This document shows, in pieces, positions 38,677 to 45,806 of a stretch of 64,000 nucleotides of DNA; position 1 is the stretch's first letter, and every line of letters begins with the position of its first letter. A program made the position numbers and the translations under genes. The notes under the pieces were generated by a model that saw only the letters and a list, made by a program, of their open reading frames with translations, made no database searches and was not told the DNA's origin. Source of the DNA: Rheinheimera texasensis DSM 17496. GTDB taxonomy: Bacteria > Pseudomonadota > Gammaproteobacteria > Enterobacterales > Alteromonadaceae. The DNA lies in assembly GCF_000711985.1 (NCBI RefSeq), contig NZ_JONU01000007.1:682001-746000 (forward strand), in the 5' to 3' direction.

Positions 38677-38742
38677 GGGGTGGACTGGTGAGGGGCGGTC
38701 TGGCGAGAAGTCGATTGGAGAGGAGCCGACTGGTGAGACTGC
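38668..38742 (+). repeat. 15-bp tandem repeat at the cobO-btuF junction
   Basis: Five consecutive 15-bp units (38668, 38683, 38698, 38713 and 38728) of the form GACTGGTGAGGGGTG, with divergence growing in units 3 and 4. Units 1, 2 and 5 contain GTG at the same place (38673, 38688, 38733), each with a purine-rich GGAG/GAGG sequence about 7 nt before. The period is a multiple of three, so units add five residues (such as VRGGL, ARSRL, ERSRL) without shifting frame. Confidence 0.8.
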
Positions 38743-39578
38743 TGACTACTCTGCTGTTGCTGTCTAGCCTGAGCTGTATGGCTGCGCCCCCGCCACGACT
38801 GGTGGTGCTGGCGCCGCATCTGGTCGAGCAGTTATATAACATCGATGCCGGCAAAATGATTGTCGGAACCGTCGAACACGCCGATTATCCGGTTGCTGCC
38901 AGTAAAATCCCAAGGGTTGGCAACTATGCCGGTCTGCAACTGGAAAAAATTCTGGCATTAAAACCGGATCTGGTACTGTACTGGCAAAGCGGCAGTCCGG
39001 CGGCCGACATCAGCCGCCTACAAAGCCTTGGCATCCGCACTGTCGCCTTTGAAGCCAAAACGCTGGACGATATTGCCACTGATTTACTTCACCTTGGCGA
39101 ATTAACCGGTCAGCCGCAACAGGCTAAGCAGCTTGCGGCTGAGTTTCGACAACGCCTAAGCATACTGCGCCAGCAATACCAGCAACAAACTGCAGTGACA
39201 GTATTTTATGAGTTGTGGGATGAGCCCTTATCAACCATAGGGCCGAATGCCTGGCCTATGCAGGCGCTGAGCCTGTGCGGCGGTAAAAATATCTTTGCTG
39301 ACGCCAGCAGCGCTTATCCGCAGGTCAGTGCCGAAGCGCTGCTGCAACGTCAGCCGCAGCTGATCCTGCAGCCAACCTCCAACACTGAAGCCAGACGCCT
39401 GACTGACTTCCCACAGCGTTTCGCTAGCTTGCGGGCAGTTCAGCTGAATCAACTGGCAAAGCCCAACGCCGATTTATTACACAGAGCCACGCTCAGGACC
39501 CTGGATGGCGTCGCTGAACTCTGCCAGATGCTGGCCAAAAGCCGCGCCTTTTACGCCGATAAGGCAGCGCAACACTAG
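38733..39578 (+). CDS. btuF: Vitamin B12 periplasmic binding protein BtuF
   Basis: Substrate-binding protein of the BtuCDF importer. From the GTG at 38733 (AGGAG with 7-nt spacing) it encodes 281 residues beginning with a clean signal peptide (RLLTTLLLLSSLSCMA, cleavage near residue 17). The class III binding fold follows: RLVVLAPHLVEQLYNIDA, PRVGNYAGLQLEKILALKPDLVLYW and SPAADISRLQSLGI. In-frame GTGs at 38688 and 38673 would add a basic repeat of 15 or 20 residues before the signal peptide; the 38673 one overlaps the cobO stop. Which start dominates is uncertain. The stop lies in a 12-bp palindrome. Confidence 0.88.
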   Translation: MRLLTTLLLLSSLSCMAAPPPRLVVLAPHLVEQLYNIDAGKMIVGTVEHADYPVAASKIPRVGNYAGLQLEKILALKPDLVLYWQSGSPAADISRLQSLGIRTVAFEAKTLDDIATDLLHLGELTGQPQQAKQLAAEFRQRLSILRQQYQQQTAVTVFYELWDEPLSTIGPNAWPMQALSLCGGKNIFADASSAYPQVSAEALLQRQPQLILQPTSNTEARRLTDFPQRFASLRAVQLNQLAKPNADLLHRATLRTLDGVAELCQMLAKSRAFYADKAAQH

Positions 39579-39581
39579 TGT

Positions 39582-39959
39582 TTAGCGACAGGCGTAAGTC
39601 GCCAGCGCTTTCTGTACTGCGACTATATTGCTGTCTTTACTAAAGGTTTTGCGAATGGGGTCGTTGGTGCTGCTCAGCCAAATCAGCAACTCGGATTCAA
39701 GGTCAAAGTGACCTTTGGTTTCTGCCGAAAACCGCACAATGGAGCGGTAAGGCACTGACATATATTCTTTTTTCGAACCAGTAATACCCTGTTTATCAAT
39801 CAGAATTAAGCGTTTGTTGGTAAACACGATAATATCGCGCAGCACTTTAAACGCCTGTTCAGCCTGCTCGCCGTCGGCGAGAAATGCTGCCAGCTCCGCT
39901 TCCACATCGGCCAATTCGACTGCGCCGGCATTGCCTAATAACCCACTGAATAATCCCAT
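39582..39959 (-). CDS. Bacterial PH domain protein (bPH_1, PF08000)
   Basis: 125 residues. Nearly the whole protein is one bacterial pleckstrin-homology domain: GLFSGLLGNA, a VxxxLxxFLADGEQ segment, then FTNKRLILIDKQGITGSKKEYMSVPYRSI, ETKGHFDLESELLIW. No membrane segment or signal. The third of three consecutive start-capable codons is chosen because CGGAG sits 5 nt before it. It converges with btuF with three bases between stops. Family function is unknown. Confidence 0.85.
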   Translation of the reverse strand: MGLFSGLLGNAGAVELADVEAELAAFLADGEQAEQAFKVLRDIIVFTNKRLILIDKQGITGSKKEYMSVPYRSIVRFSAETKGHFDLESELLIWLSSTNDPIRKTFSKDSNIVAVQKALATYACR

Positions 39960-40000
39960 CATCACTCCGATTTTGTTGCGCCGCCCTTGCGACTACGCGC

Positions 40001-41074
40001 TTATTGCGTCGCCAGCATAGAGTCCGCAGCTGTTGCTGACAAGTCTGGCGCTTTAATCTGCTCGGGCAGCAACTGACTGGCCGCCACAACTCCAGCCAAC
40101 CAGGCATTTTCAACCCGGCCGCCGAAACTCCAATCACCTGCAACGACGAGCCGCTGCGCAGGCTCGCTCAGCACGCCGGGTGGCGTCAATTCAGCATTGT
40201 AACTGGCGTATAACCAGCGATGACAAAGCGCGGAAGTGACCTGCAGTTTCTGACCAACAATCTGGCTAAATGCTTGCTCAGCAACAGCAGCTACCTCCCC
40301 GGGCGTGGCTTCTAGCAACTGTAAACTGCTCGCAGCATTCAGGTGCAACACCCAATGTTCTGATAAAGCCGGACGTCCTGGTTTAGCGTTGTGGCGAGCG
40401 CACCAACTCAAGGCGCCTGACTTGCCGAAAATTCCCACAGCCGGGTGTGTCACCGGCTCTGCGAGTTCTATCGCCACAGCCCAACATGGTAGCAGCAGGT
40501 CAGCCGGGAGCTGCTCAGCAAGCGGATTTGTCACCAGTAGTTTGCGGCATTGCTCAGGCGGACAAGTCAGCAGCAGCGCATCAAAACCGGCATAGCTGGC
40601 GCCATCGGCGGTACTGACAGTCCATTCACCACATTGCTGACTGCTAAAACTACTTTGACTGTAACTCAATTCCGTCACCTGACAGCTGTAGTGCTGCACC
40701 AAAGTGCCAAGCTGTGAGCGCAGCATCTGATGCATCGCAGGCGCACCGACATAACGAATGGCGGCATCATCCGAAGGTAACAACAATCCATGCTGCCAGA
40801 CATGCGGCGCGAACACCCAGCGCTGCACCAAACCTTGTTGCTGCCATTGCCGGACCTGGTGCAAAAACCACGGATGGCGCGCGGTGAAATACTGCGCCCC
40901 CATATCAAGCTGCAAATAACCGCCGTTGGCACCATCCAGCTGCAACCGTTTGGACGACATACGCCCACCCGGGCCACGGCCTTTGTCAAACACCGTAACT
41001 TCAGCGCCGGCGTCCGCCAAAGCGCTGGCGGCAGTGGCGCCGGTCATGCCTGCACCGATGATAGCAACCCGCAT
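40001..41074 (-). CDS. FAD-dependent oxidoreductase (renalase/amine-oxidase-like)
   Basis: 357 residues with an N-terminal dinucleotide site VAIIGAGMTGATAASALADAG and the GR-rich second FAD motif KGRGPGGRMSSKR. Then come DMGAQYFTARHPWF and a C-terminal FAD segment (RLVVAGDWSFGGRVENAWLAG). This layout matches renalase-like NAD(P)/FAD-dependent oxidoreductases common in gammaproteobacteria, whose bacterial substrates may be aberrant isomers of NAD(P)H. Cytosolic. It lies 41 nt upstream of the PH-domain gene on the minus strand and is divergent from msrA. Confidence 0.88.
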   Translation of the reverse strand: MRVAIIGAGMTGATAASALADAGAEVTVFDKGRGPGGRMSSKRLQLDGANGGYLQLDMGAQYFTARHPWFLHQVRQWQQQGLVQRWVFAPHVWQHGLLLPSDDAAIRYVGAPAMHQMLRSQLGTLVQHYSCQVTELSYSQSSFSSQQCGEWTVSTADGASYAGFDALLLTCPPEQCRKLLVTNPLAEQLPADLLLPCWAVAIELAEPVTHPAVGIFGKSGALSWCARHNAKPGRPALSEHWVLHLNAASSLQLLEATPGEVAAVAEQAFSQIVGQKLQVTSALCHRWLYASYNAELTPPGVLSEPAQRLVVAGDWSFGGRVENAWLAGVVAASQLLPEQIKAPDLSATAADSMLATQ

Positions 41075-41163
41075 ATTTTTCTCCCTGTTTTACATCTGTT
41101 GGCCTGCTTTGTCGTATTAGACTACGCTATCGGGCAACAGGCAGATTGGTATAAGGAATCAAG

Positions 41164-41706
41164 ATGACACAACTGGCAACTTTTGCAGGCGGATGTTTTT
41201 GGTGTATTGAAGCGGCGTTTGCCCGGGTTCAGGGCGTTTCGCAGGTTGTCAGCGGTTATATGGGCGGCAGCAGTGCCACCGCTAACTACCGCGCCGTTTG
41301 TACCGGCACCACCGGCCATGCCGAGGTTGTGCAGCTGCAGTTTGATCCGGCACAGGTCAGTTTCGAACTATTACTGGAGATGTTTTTTCAGCTGCATGAC
41401 CCCACCACATTAAACCGCCAGGGCAATGATGTCGGCACGCAGTACCGCTCGGAAATTTTTGTCCACGATGAGACGCAGTTACAAGCAGCACAGCAATTTA
41501 TTGCCAGCAAGCAGCATGGGTACAGCGCACCCATCGTCACCGCCATCAGCCGCGCCAGCACCTTTTATCCGGCAGAAGCCTATCATCAGGATTATTTCAG
41601 CCAAAATCCACAGCAGCCATATTGTGCGTATTTAATTGCACCAAAGCTGGCGAAATTCAGCGATATGTTTAAGGAAAAGCTAAGAATTGAAACACTCACT
41701 GAATAA
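41164..41706 (+). CDS. msrA: Peptide methionine-S-sulfoxide reductase
   Basis: Repairs methionine-S-sulfoxide in proteins. 180 residues, beginning MTQLATFAGGCFWC with catalytic Cys11; later conserved parts are GYMGG, GHAEVVQLQFDP, QYRSEIF and the AEAYHQDYF segment. AAGGAA precedes the start. No MsrB domain is fused. Single-gene unit ended by a palindromic terminator. Confidence 0.95.
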   Translation: MTQLATFAGGCFWCIEAAFARVQGVSQVVSGYMGGSSATANYRAVCTGTTGHAEVVQLQFDPAQVSFELLLEMFFQLHDPTTLNRQGNDVGTQYRSEIFVHDETQLQAAQQFIASKQHGYSAPIVTAISRASTFYPAEAYHQDYFSQNPQQPYCAYLIAPKLAKFSDMFKEKLRIETLTE

Positions 41707-41717
41707 CGCTAAAACAA

Positions 41718-41741
41718 AAACCACCTGCATGCAGGTGGTTT
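41718..41741. terminator. Palindromic bidirectional terminator between msrA and btuB
   Basis: A perfect 24-bp palindrome (arms 41718-41729 and 41730-41741) with T-rich flanks on both strands lies between the convergent stops. Confidence 0.85.
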
Positions 41742-41755
41742 CGTTTTCAGTTTAA

Positions 41756-43546
41756 TCAGAATTGCGCAATCTGAATGCCAAACATCAGCTCCAGCCCAGC
41801 CTGACGATAACCATAATCAGTCTGATAGGTACGATTGAGCAAGTTATCTACTTTCAGTTGCAGGCGGATTTGCGAGTCCCATTGATAGGTCGTGCCAAGC
41901 CCAAACAGTACCACAGAAGCCAGATCCGGCACCGGCGTGCCAAAGTTATCACCGGAGAAAGTCCGCGATCGGAAATGGGTATTCATGCCCCAAGTCCAGC
42001 GTTCAAACGCATAGTCCAGCTGCAGATTGGCCTGATGTTTTGGCCGTTTACTCAGTTGCTGCTTTTTCACCACATCCCGGGCGTTCAGCCAGGTGTAGTT
42101 AAAAGCGACATCCACCTCAGCCACGCGCAGGCTCTGACTAAATTCAACGCCTTCAAACTGCGCCAGTTCGACATTTTCCAGCAACTGATTTTTGCGTTGA
42201 ATGAGGTTGGTCAAATCGCGCTTAAACAACACCAGACTGCTTTGATACACACCATCGACATAATCAAGGCCAACTTCGCGAGCCAGCGATTCCTCCGGTT
42301 TTAGCGTTGGATTGCTAAAACCAGGCCAGTACAAATCGTTAAAGGTCGGTACTTTATACCCTGTGCCCTGACCGACCCGCAGCTGCAGCGTTTTACTCAG
42401 CTGATATCCAGCACCGAGTTCATAGCTGTTTTCGCCGCCGTAGCCACTGACCTGATCCCGTCGGCCGGTCCCATCAAATAACCAATCCCCCAGTTGCACA
42501 CTGAAACCGGCAAAGCCTGCACTGTTCGTGCGACTGTCACTGACAAACTGAGTGCCGCTCTTGCGTACTTCTTCCTGATACCAGTTGCCGCCGATTAAAA
42601 CGTTGATGCCTGAAGCGAGGGCAAACTGGCTTTGTGCATCGGCTTCATCACGCTGAGTGCGAAACAGACTGTCGGCAGCTTTATTGCCATAGTTCAGGTC
42701 GTCATCGAGGTTATGCGCCAGCTTCAGCTGATGAGCGCCACCAAAGCCGTTGCCCTGCCACTGCAGTTGGTGCATGTCCTGCCGCATTTCTGCTTCATCG
42801 CCGCCCCAACTGTTGTCATATTCGTAAACGCCATCATTGACCTGAGACTGCCATTGCCACAAACCAAACTGGTTATCCAGCTCAGCACCAGCTTTGACAT
42901 AAGTCTGCTCAAAACCGTCCCGATCCGGGTCGCCATTCACAGTGGCGTTAAAACCGTCGGCCATGGCGGTGCCGACAGAACCAAAGACCCTGAGGTTGTC
43001 CAGCTGCTGACTACCCGCCAGATTAGCTTCGGTATGTTTATGGCTGCCGGCTTTGGCATTAAAGGTCAGATGCTCACTGCGACGGCTGGTAATAGCGATC
43101 ACGCCGCCGAGCGCATCGGAACCATAAAGCGCCGCTTTCGGACCGCGGATAATTTCAATTTTTTCAATTTGTTCCAGTGGCACCATCGCTAATGACTGAT
43201 ATCCCAGCGTGGCAGCACCAATGCGCACGCCGTCAAGCAGCACCAGCGTATGTCCGCTTTTACCACCGCGGATAAAGATGCTGCTGGTCTGACCGCGGCC
43301 ACCCTGACGTAATACAGTCACACCCGGGACTTGCTGCAGCAGCGCCGGCAAATCTCGTACCTGCGCGGCTTCAATTTCCACGCGGTCTAACACTGTTACA
43401 CTGGCATTGACGTCACTGACCGGTTTGGCCTGACGGCTGGCGTAAACTGAGATATGTTCCAGATCGGTAGGTGATGATTGCGCTAAAACATTGGTATGGG
43501 TAAAGACGCCGGCCACCGCGATGGCCAGTAATGAAAATTTCGACAT
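41756..43546 (-). CDS. btuB: TonB-dependent vitamin B12 receptor BtuB
   Basis: Outer-membrane cobalamin transporter, 596 residues from the ATG at 43546 (GGAG 5 nt upstream). A signal peptide (about 1-23, cleavage near VLA-Q) is followed by a TonB-box-like EHISVYAS segment. The plug domain has LLQQVPGVTVLRQGGRGQTSSIFIRGG and the IEKIEIIRGPKAALYGSDALGGVI motif. A 22-strand barrel follows, ending in the C-terminal aromatic FGIQIAQF. The cobalamin riboswitch just upstream makes the substrate assignment strong. Cobalamin passes on to BtuF. Confidence 0.95.
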   Translation of the reverse strand: MSKFSLLAIAVAGVFTHTNVLAQSSPTDLEHISVYASRQAKPVSDVNASVTVLDRVEIEAAQVRDLPALLQQVPGVTVLRQGGRGQTSSIFIRGGKSGHTLVLLDGVRIGAATLGYQSLAMVPLEQIEKIEIIRGPKAALYGSDALGGVIAITSRRSEHLTFNAKAGSHKHTEANLAGSQQLDNLRVFGSVGTAMADGFNATVNGDPDRDGFEQTYVKAGAELDNQFGLWQWQSQVNDGVYEYDNSWGGDEAEMRQDMHQLQWQGNGFGGAHQLKLAHNLDDDLNYGNKAADSLFRTQRDEADAQSQFALASGINVLIGGNWYQEEVRKSGTQFVSDSRTNSAGFAGFSVQLGDWLFDGTGRRDQVSGYGGENSYELGAGYQLSKTLQLRVGQGTGYKVPTFNDLYWPGFSNPTLKPEESLAREVGLDYVDGVYQSSLVLFKRDLTNLIQRKNQLLENVELAQFEGVEFSQSLRVAEVDVAFNYTWLNARDVVKKQQLSKRPKHQANLQLDYAFERWTWGMNTHFRSRTFSGDNFGTPVPDLASVVLFGLGTTYQWDSQIRLQLKVDNLLNRTYQTDYGYRQAGLELMFGIQIAQF

Positions 43547-43590
43547 ATTGACTCCACTGCACATGCCCGCCGCATGTGGTTGGTTGATGA

Positions 43591-43800
43591 AATTTTCAGG
43601 CCGGTCTCCGGGCTGATCCTGTTGTCAGAAAATGACAACGCCAGGTCCCTTCCCATCCTAAGACAGTGGTGGCGTGGCGCGCAGTGTCAGAGTAAAACTC
43701 ACCAACACAGCACAGAATTTACCGTTGCGGGGGCAGCGCTGGATTTGGCCTTGCGGCGGACACCAGCTTCCCGTTTCACTGCGAACTAACGCAGCACCTG
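43591..43800 (-). promoter_or_regulatory. Cobalamin (B12) riboswitch of btuB
   Basis: The minus strand shows conserved elements of the cobalamin aptamer in order: GGGAAGCTGGTG near 43770, CTGCCCCCGCAACGGTAA near 43735, CCACCACTG near 43668, GGGAAGGGACCTGG near 43645, and the B12 box AGCCCGGAGACCGGCCTG at 43597-43614. It ends about 45 nt before btuB. The B12 box near the ribosome site fits control of translation by an adenosylcobalamin-dependent kissing loop. The remaining 43801-43921 gap carries no gene. Confidence 0.95.
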
Positions 43801-43921
43801 AAAAAGCGCGCTCAGTGTAACGGGGACATTCAGAAAGTCAACGAATTTAGAAATCCAGACGGCTAAGACAAGAGTTGAGCAGCCTGCTTTTCACAGAAAA
43901 ACAGGCTATTGAGAAAATGGT

Positions 43922-44404
43922 TTAGTCGCGGAAATTCTGATATTGCAGTGGCTGGCCTAAATCCGTGGCGCGTAATAACGCGATAGCTTCCTGCAAATCA
44001 TCGCGTTTTTTACCGGTGATCCGCACTTCATCGCCCTGAATAGACGCCTGCACTTTCAGTTTGCTGTCTTTAACCAAAGCGACGATTTTCTTCGCCAGAT
44101 CTTTTTCGACACCTTGTTTCACAGTTAACTGCTGGCTGCAGGTTTTGCCGGAGAACTCCACTTTACCGGATTCAAAAGAACGGATATCCAGACCGCGTTT
44201 GATGGCTTTGTTAAAAAACAAATCTTTCATCTGGCTTAACTGCGGTTCTGCTTCTGCTTTCATGGTGACTGTCGTCTCTTTGACGCTGAATTCAGCCTGC
44301 ACTCCACGAAAATCAAACCGGGTTGCCAGTTCACGGTTGGCGTTATCCACGGCATTTAGCACTTCCTGCGCGTCCGCTTTAGAAACAATGTCAAATGATG
44401 GCAT
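43922..44404 (-). CDS. yajQ: YajQ family nucleotide-binding protein
   Basis: 160 residues, full length for the family: MPSFDIVSKADAQEVLNAVDNANREL, TRFDFRGV and GKVEFSGKTCSQQL, ending in GQPLQYQNFRD. YajQ (UPF0234) binds nucleotides; a Xanthomonas homologue binds cyclic-di-GMP and acts with a transcription factor. GAGGAG precedes the start by 7 nt. A TATAAT box lies about 50 nt upstream. Whether this copy binds cyclic-di-GMP is unknown, though a diguanylate cyclase gene lies 8 kb away. Confidence 0.93.
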   Translation of the reverse strand: MPSFDIVSKADAQEVLNAVDNANRELATRFDFRGVQAEFSVKETTVTMKAEAEPQLSQMKDLFFNKAIKRGLDIRSFESGKVEFSGKTCSQQLTVKQGVEKDLAKKIVALVKDSKLKVQASIQGDEVRITGKKRDDLQEAIALLRATDLGQPLQYQNFRD

Positions 44405-44451
44405 GTGGCGCTCCTCTTTTTATGCAAACCATGCAAATTTTACGGCTGGCG

Positions 44452-44476
44452 ATTATAGCGCCACGCACCGTATAAT
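44452..44476. promoter_or_regulatory. Divergent TATAAT -10 elements for yajQ and the vanZ-like gene
   Basis: A consensus TATAAT occurs on each strand: minus 44452-44457 facing yajQ and plus 44471-44476 facing the vanZ-like gene, 13 nt apart. No good TTGACA lies at the expected distance for either. Simultaneous use would bring the two polymerases into conflict, so mutual exclusion is possible. Confidence 0.4.
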
Positions 44477-44510
44477 CCGAGCATCTTGGTACAATTTCAG
44501 GTGTTTTTTC

Positions 44511-44873
44511 TTGCTCCCTCTGCAAAAACCGCTAGCGATCTCTTTGTTTCTGTTGCTGTTATCTATTGCGACCTATGGTTTTTTAAAAGATGTCAGCGGC
44601 ATTCCGTCTGGTTGGATGCCAAATGACAAAGTGATGCATCTGCTGGTGTTTTTCGCCCTGACGCTAAGTTTTATGCAAGCTTTCGTGCGACCGTTCTGGC
44701 AATGTTTGATACTGCTAGCCCTCTATGGCGCTTTGATCGAAGTCGCTCAGGCCACTTTCACCAGTCGGATGGGTGACCCACTCGACTGGTTGGCTGACGT
44801 GGCCGGTATAATTCTCGCGGCCGCCCTGACCCGTCTGCTACCCGCCGGCTGGTTTCGCCGTGACTTGGCATGA
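44511..44873 (+). CDS. VanZ-like small membrane protein
   Basis: 120 residues from a TTG at 44511, chosen because AGGTG lies 7 nt upstream; upstream sequence in the same frame is antisense to yajQ. Four hydrophobic segments follow the VanZ-family pattern: a first helix, MPNDKVMHLLVFFALTLSF, a third helix with ALYGALIEVAQ, and DWLADVAGIILA. Inner membrane. VanZ of Enterococcus gives low teicoplanin resistance; the function of the widespread Gram-negative relatives is unknown. It overlaps the panE-like gene by four bases. Confidence 0.82.
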   Translation: MLPLQKPLAISLFLLLLSIATYGFLKDVSGIPSGWMPNDKVMHLLVFFALTLSFMQAFVRPFWQCLILLALYGALIEVAQATFTSRMGDPLDWLADVAGIILAAALTRLLPAGWFRRDLA

Positions 44874-45772
44874 ACGTCGCAAACACCGTCACCGCTATTG
44901 TCGGTCAGGGCGCCATCGGTCTGCTGGCTGCCAGTCAGCTGGCGCTGCACCAGTGCCCTTTTCACTTGCTGCTGCGTCAGCCGCAGAGTAACAGTCTGGT
45001 ACTGAATTTTCGTCAGCAACAGCAAGACTATCCCCTGCTGCTGAATTGCCAGCCACCAGAACAGCCAATCACACTGTTGTTGGTGCCTGTAAAAGCCTTT
45101 TCGGTGCAGAGTGCTCTGCAGCAATGGCTACCGCTGTGCGCAGCTGATGCTGATATTGTGTTGTGCCACAATGGCATGGGTACGCTGGCAATGGCGCAGC
45201 AGCAACTGTTGCCAAAGCAAAAGCTCTGGTTTGCCAGTACGACACATGGCGCACTGAAATCCGGCCCCCATCAGCTTGAGCATACCGGCATCGGCCGCAC
45301 AATACTCGGGCCTGTCAATGATGTTGCAAAAAATGCGGTGGCGCCTGCTACGCTGCTCAATGCGGCGTTAGGCCCGGTAGAGGTTGTCACGGATATCTTG
45401 CCGGTGCTGTGGCAAAAGCTGGCAATCAACGCCGTGATTAATCCGCTGACCGCTTTGCTGATGGTGAAAAATGGTGAACTGACCAAACCGCAGTACCGTG
45501 CCCACATAGACCAGCTGGTGGTAGAGTTTTGTAAGGTTGCATGGACGCAAGGCCAGCGGTTTGATGCACTTTCCCTGCTACAGACTGTCCTCAGCGTCGC
45601 TGCCAATACCGCCGGCAATTACTCGTCGATGCAACAAGACCGGGCGCTGCAGCGCCCGGACGAGTTGGAATTTATCACAGGATTTTTATTAAGAACGGCG
45701 GCAGAGGCCGGTATTGCGATCCCGGCGCATCAGCAGCTGTACCAGCAACTGCGCGCGGTCAAACCGGCCTGA
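44870..45772 (+). CDS. panE: Ketopantoate reductase family protein
   Basis: 300 residues. N-terminal Rossmann motif AIVGQGAIGLLAA, the mid-protein HNGMGTL loop and KLAINAVINPLTALL, which contains the PanE catalytic lysine. A helical C-terminal domain holds NYSSMQQD and the acidic RPDELEFI. These are the family's catalytic landmarks, so NADPH reduction of 2-dehydropantoate to pantoate is likely. Paralogues with other 2-keto substrates exist, and the pantothenate genes are not nearby. Start overlaps the vanZ-like stop (ATGA). Confidence 0.85.
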   Translation: MNVANTVTAIVGQGAIGLLAASQLALHQCPFHLLLRQPQSNSLVLNFRQQQQDYPLLLNCQPPEQPITLLLVPVKAFSVQSALQQWLPLCAADADIVLCHNGMGTLAMAQQQLLPKQKLWFASTTHGALKSGPHQLEHTGIGRTILGPVNDVAKNAVAPATLLNAALGPVEVVTDILPVLWQKLAINAVINPLTALLMVKNGELTKPQYRAHIDQLVVEFCKVAWTQGQRFDALSLLQTVLSVAANTAGNYSSMQQDRALQRPDELEFITGFLLRTAAEAGIAIPAHQQLYQQLRAVKPA

Positions 45773-45788
45773 GCCAGGTATTAAAGCG

Positions 45789-45806
45789 AAAAGCTTAAGC
45801 TTTTTT
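45789..45806. terminator. Weak hairpin between panE and thiI stops
   Basis: AAAAGC and GCTTTT flank TTAA, giving a 16-bp palindrome that includes the thiI stop codon; on the plus strand it ends in six T. Short and AT-rich, so efficiency is doubtful. Confidence 0.35.

Noticed and set aside
39571-39582. 12-bp palindrome at the btuF stop as a terminator
   Set aside because: AACACTAGTGTT has no loop or T-run and is too short to form a stable RNA hairpin.
42632-43192. Plus-strand open frame of 186 codons inside btuB
   Set aside because: It is a mirror of btuB coding bias with no ribosome site, and btuB has clear protein motifs throughout.
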